Positions 60,895 through 64,000 of a stretch of DNA of 64,000 nucleotides are shown one piece after another (the stretch's first letter is position 1; each line of letters opens with the position of its first letter). A model generated the notes under the pieces. That model was given only the letters and a program-made list of their open reading frames with translations, was not told where the DNA came from and searched no databases. This DNA comes from Larkinella humicola (GTDB lineage Bacteria; Bacteroidota; Bacteroidia; Cytophagales; Spirosomataceae), in the NCBI RefSeq assembly GCF_008727875.1, contig NZ_VTWS01000010.1:1-64000 (forward strand), read 5' to 3'. A program made the translations under genes and the position numbers.

Positions 60895-60902
60895 CAAACC
60901 TA
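60895..60902 (-). promoter_or_regulatory. -7 box for the T9SS propeller gene
   Basis: The minus strand reads TAGGTTTG, an exact TAnnTTTG, 102 bp before the start codon at 60793. No -33 TTTG is present at 19-20 bp, as expected for an activator-dependent promoter. The direct repeat at 60926-60962 ends 24 bp upstream of it. Confidence 0.6.
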
Positions 60903-60925
60903 TCGAACCGGAAAGTGAGTCATTG

Positions 60926-60962
60926 TCGTAATTGTCCCAACGGTTTTCGTAATTGTCCCAAA
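60926..60962. promoter_or_regulatory. 21-bp-period direct repeat, candidate HTCS-2 operator
   Basis: TCGTAATTGTCCCAA occurs at 60926-60940 and again at 60947-60961, 21 bp apart. It sits about 38-75 bp upstream of the predicted transcription start, in the place of a missing -33 element. This is the position expected for an AraC-type activator, and the nearest such protein is HTCS-2. Confidence 0.65.
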
Positions 60963-61015
60963 CGGAAAAAAACATCGCTTTTTTGTCATAAAACCGCCGG
61001 ATGAAGTGGTTGCTG

Positions 61016-61052
61016 CCCAAAAAAACACCCCGGCCACAGAAGCAGTCGGGGT
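61016..61052 (-). terminator. Rho-independent terminator for HTCS-2
   Basis: On the minus strand ACCCCGA pairs with CCGGGGT, followed by GTTTTTTTGG. It ends the HTCS-2 transcript about 30 nt past the stop codon, so the T9SS gene downstream needs its own promoter. Confidence 0.8.
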
Positions 61053-61082
61053 ATTGCTGAAATATCAAAAGAGGGAGGCTGA

Positions 61083-64000
61083 TCAGGTTTGATTGGTGAA
61101 CTGGCTGGGGCTGACCTGGTAGTAATCCCGAAACGTTTTGGAGAAATGGGCCAGTGTTTCGAACCCGACTAAATAAGCGGTTTCCGACACTGAGTGGCCT
61201 TCGGTCAGAAACTGGGTCGAGCGTTTCAGCCGGTACAACCGGATGAAATCACCGGTCGACAGACCGGTCAGCGTCTTTAGTTTTCGGTACAAACTCATCC
61301 GGCTCATCTGGGTTAACTGGCTGAGCTCGTCGACCCCAAACGCCGAATTGTCCAGGTTGGCTTCCGCCAGCGCCATCACCTGTTGCAGGAAAGGATCGGT
61401 TTCAGCCGGTTTTTCAGTGGTTCCGGGTGGGCCGGGCCGGGACAGGTCGAGCCGGATTCGGTCGCGCAACCGGCGTTGGCGTTCCAGCAGATTCCCGATC
61501 CGCAGTTGCAATTCCTGGACGTGAAAAGGCTTGGTGATGTAATCGTCGGCACCCCGTGACAGGCCCGCCAACCGGCTGTCGACCGAGGCTTTCGCCGTCA
61601 GCAGCACCACCGGAATGTGGCTGGTGTGGCGGTTTCCTTTGAGTTTTTCGCACAGGGTGTAGCCGTCCATTTCGGGCCCGGCCTGGACGGGCATCAGGAC
61701 ATCGCTGATGATCAGATCCGGAATCAGCTCAACGGCTTTTTCAAATCCTTCAACCCCGTTCGACGTTCGGAATACCTGATAGTGAGCGGGTAAACTTTCG
61801 GCGATAAAACCGGCCAGATCGTCATTGTCTTCCACCAGCAGAATCCGGGGTGATTCGTCCGGGGTGGGTATCGGATCGACGACCGGCAACTCCGTTTCCC
61901 GCAACGCCGGCACGGGATCGTTCGCCGGTATTTTCCGGTACGGCAGCCAAACCGTAAAGGTGGTTTCCTGGCCTTCCGAGCTGGCCACGCGAATCTGTCC
62001 GCTTTGCCGTTCCACCAGCTCTTTCACCAGCGACAGGCCGATTCCGGTTCCGTCCTGTTGGGAATGGGCCGGAAAACGCGTTTTTGATTTGGTTTCAATC
62101 TGGTAAAACCGGTCGAAAATGCGGGGCAGATGATCGGCGGGAATGCCAGGGCCGGTATCGGAAACCGTCAGGGTCACCCCCGGTTTTTCAGCGGACCCAT
62201 CGGGTTGAAGGTCGACGGTTAGGGTTCCGCCAACCGGTGTGAACTTCGTCGCATTGGCCACCAGGTTATTGACTACCCGCTCCAGTTTGTCGGCATCGAA
62301 CCAGTAGTCGTGGTCAGCCTGGCTGGTGAAAATTAATTGAATTCCCTTGGCTTTGGCCTGAATTTCAAACGGTTGCAGGCATTCTTTGACAAATGCAGTG
62401 AGATCACCCCGGGATTCATGTACCGCCATCGCGTTGGCTTCCAGTTTCGACAGATCCATAAGCTGATTGATCAAGCGGAGTAACTGGTTGGCATTTTTCT
62501 CAATGGTCGATAACCGGTGCTGGTTTTTCGGGTCCGGTAATTCCTGTTTCATCTGTTCGGTGGGCGACAGAATCAGGGTCAGCGGGGTGCGGAATTCGTG
62601 GGTAATGTTGGTCACAAACCGGGACTTCATTTCGTCGACCGCCCGAAGCTGTTCGGCTTCCTTTTGTTGCAGCAGGATCGACTGCCGCAGCCGGAGCCGG
62701 TTCACATAAACCTGAATCAGGGCGAAGGCTATCCCAAAAACCGCCAGGGCATACAGTCCGTAGGCCCACCAGGTGGCCCAAACCGGCGGACGGATCGTTA
62801 GGCCCAGCGAGCGGATGTGCGGACTCCAGACCCCGGAGGTGTTGGCTGCGTTGAGTTCCAGGGTATACCGACCCGGTTGCAGGTCGGTGTAAATGGCTTC
62901 AGGACGAGTGGTTTCCACCCAGTCGGGGTCGATACCCACGAGCCGGTAGCGAAAGCGGTTTTTACCCAGCCGGTTGAATTGCAGAGCGGCAAATTCGATG
63001 GTCAGAAAATTCTGGTCATGTGGCAGCATCAGTTCCGTGATGGCTTGCGCCGGTGACCAGCCGCCGGGCGAGCCAGGACCCGGTTTAATGGGGCGGTTGT
63101 TGATTTGCAAACCCGTAATCTCAACTTTAGGTTTGAACACATCCAGGCTGAGTTGGTCCGGATAAAAGCTCGTCATTCCTTCCAGACCGCCCATCAGAAT
63201 CCGCCCGTCGGCTCCTTGCAGGAAGTGAAAACGGTTGAATTCATTGGACAATAAACCGTCGTCACGGGTAAAGGTATACGTTTGGAACGTTCGGCGGTTC
63301 AGGCGGCACAAGCCTTTGTTCGTTCCGATCCACAGATAACCGTGCCGGTCCGGCATGGCCGAATAAATGGTGTTGTTGGGTAAACCGTCGGCCACCGTCA
63401 ATCGGCGACTCCGCCCGGTTCGTTTATCGAATACACACAAACCGCTGCCGAAGGTGCCGACCCACAGGCGGTCGGGATCGTCGGGGTCCTGAAAAAGACA
63501 GAATAACGAATTGCTGCTCAGCGAGGTCGAGTCGTTGGGCTGATGCCGGTAGTGCGTACTGCGCCCCGTTTTCCGGTCGAGCCGAACCAATCCCCGTAAT
63601 TCGGTAGCCAGCCACAGTGCTTTTCGATCAACAACCGCCTGCAATACCTGACCCGATACGGAAGATGGAATTTGCCAGGGGAAACGTTGCCACTGTTTGC
63701 GGGTTTTGTTGTACCAGCCCGCGAGCGAGTCCTGTATAAACCAGACGTTTCCATCCGGATCGCTGGCCAGCGGAATGGCAACGGCCTCGTCCTTGTCATC
63801 CGGATGCGGTTTTGAAATCGCCGTCAGCGTCTGGTTTTGGCGCTCGAGCCGATAGAACGGCCAGCTCCCGGCATTTATCCAGAGGTCACCCTGGCCGTCG
63901 TATGTAGATCGAAATTTATACGGATCGGGTTTGGCGAGCGGAGCGGGTACCTGCGCCACCGGCAGCTTTAAGCCTTCAGTAACTAAATCCTGAACGAAGT
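61083..64000 (-). CDS. Hybrid two-component system sensor-regulator (HTCS-2), 5' end outside the window
   Basis: The frame is open to the right edge with no stop, so the N-terminus is missing; the GTG at 63959 is not the likely start. The visible part of about 970 residues has propeller blades (WFIQDSLAGWYNK; LWVGTFGSGLCVFDKRTGRSRRL; LWIGTNKGLCRLNRR), a Y_Y_Y domain and a membrane segment near 62760-62700. The kinase has VTNITHEFRTPLTLIL and an ATPase with GTGIGLSLVKELV. The receiver carries LIISDVLMP and an AraC helix-turn-helix follows (FGVDELSQLTQMSRMSLYRKLKTLTG). It is close in layout to HTCS-1 and lies directly upstream of a T9SS gene in the same direction. Confidence 0.93.
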   Translation of the reverse strand, partial: FVQDLVTEGLKLPVAQVPAPLAKPDPYKFRSTYDGQGDLWINAGSWPFYRLERQNQTLTAISKPHPDDKDEAVAIPLASDPDGNVWFIQDSLAGWYNKTRKQWQRFPWQIPSSVSGQVLQAVVDRKALWLATELRGLVRLDRKTGRSTHYRHQPNDSTSLSSNSLFCLFQDPDDPDRLWVGTFGSGLCVFDKRTGRSRRLTVADGLPNNTIYSAMPDRHGYLWIGTNKGLCRLNRRTFQTYTFTRDDGLLSNEFNRFHFLQGADGRILMGGLEGMTSFYPDQLSLDVFKPKVEITGLQINNRPIKPGPGSPGGWSPAQAITELMLPHDQNFLTIEFAALQFNRLGKNRFRYRLVGIDPDWVETTRPEAIYTDLQPGRYTLELNAANTSGVWSPHIRSLGLTIRPPVWATWWAYGLYALAVFGIAFALIQVYVNRLRLRQSILLQQKEAEQLRAVDEMKSRFVTNITHEFRTPLTLILSPTEQMKQELPDPKNQHRLSTIEKNANQLLRLINQLMDLSKLEANAMAVHESRGDLTAFVKECLQPFEIQAKAKGIQLIFTSQADHDYWFDADKLERVVNNLVANATKFTPVGGTLTVDLQPDGSAEKPGVTLTVSDTGPGIPADHLPRIFDRFYQIETKSKTRFPAHSQQDGTGIGLSLVKELVERQSGQIRVASSEGQETTFTVWLPYRKIPANDPVPALRETELPVVDPIPTPDESPRILLVEDNDDLAGFIAESLPAHYQVFRTSNGVEGFEKAVELIPDLIISDVLMPVQAGPEMDGYTLCEKLKGNRHTSHIPVVLLTAKASVDSRLAGLSRGADDYITKPFHVQELQLRIGNLLERQRRLRDRIRLDLSRPGPPGTTEKPAETDPFLQQVMALAEANLDNSAFGVDELSQLTQMSRMSLYRKLKTLTGLSTGDFIRLYRLKRSTQFLTEGHSVSETAYLVGFETLAHFSKTFRDYYQVSPSQFTNQT

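Overview
This is a chromosomal window of roughly 52-55% GC (estimated by eye) from a Bacteroidota bacterium. Several gene types point to the Cytophagales and probably to a Spirosomaceae relative such as Spirosoma or Larkinella. There are three secreted proteins with type IX secretion (T9SS) C-terminal sorting domains and two one-protein hybrid two-component systems (HTCS). There is also an HmuY/TonB-receptor pair, a PVC-type cytochrome c dehydrogenase, and promoters of the Bacteroidota form (TTTG or TTG, 19-20 bp, then TAnnTTTG). The genus is an inference; no rRNA or other marker gene is present.

Layout. 0.4-7 kb: metal or heme acquisition (DUF4856-like lipoprotein, HmuY-like lipoprotein, TonB receptor, AztD-like zinc chaperone with a double palindromic operator). 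7-16 kb: one minus-strand transcription unit for an efflux machine (HlyD adaptor, TolC, ABC ATPase, two MacB/FtsX permeases) followed by a sigma-54 activator and its NtrY-like kinase. It is headed by a near-consensus sigma-54 promoter and two GTGC-N6-GCAC upstream sites. 16-25 kb: housekeeping and accessory genes (S9 peptidase, isochorismatase-fold hydrolase, FAD monooxygenase, serine hydrolase, pyrB, two related membrane proteins). 24.6-30.8 kb: an HTCS sensor divergent from a T9SS-secreted NHL-repeat protein whose frame is broken at a 28-bp inverted duplication. 31-39 kb: Tat-exported class V aminotransferase, FG-GAP protein, very large heme dehydrogenase, GH13 enzyme, then a repeat-built noncoding element of about 370 bp. 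39-49.7 kb: pirin, moeA, DUF922 protease-like protein, and a murein-peptide recycling group (dipeptide epimerase, PLP enzyme, serine hydrolase, YkfC-like NlpC/P60), then AraC and DUF983 genes. 50-54.3 kb: sugar isomerase-like protein, cytochrome c, and two His-rich membrane or exported proteins. 54.4-64 kb: two more T9SS proteins and a second HTCS that runs off the right edge.

Two themes run through the window. First, two of the three T9SS proteins lie beside HTCS regulators, and direct repeats of 20-21 bp period lie in the promoter regions. All three share a C-terminal cassette containing a duplicated module of about 100 residues with the signature GWAWDRNKPN. This looks like a sensor-secreted-protein system that is not a SusCD polysaccharide locus. 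Second, nearly every intergenic gap holds a long hairpin built from short repeated words, some with perfect arms of 38-42 bp. Several belong to families recurring at distant loci.
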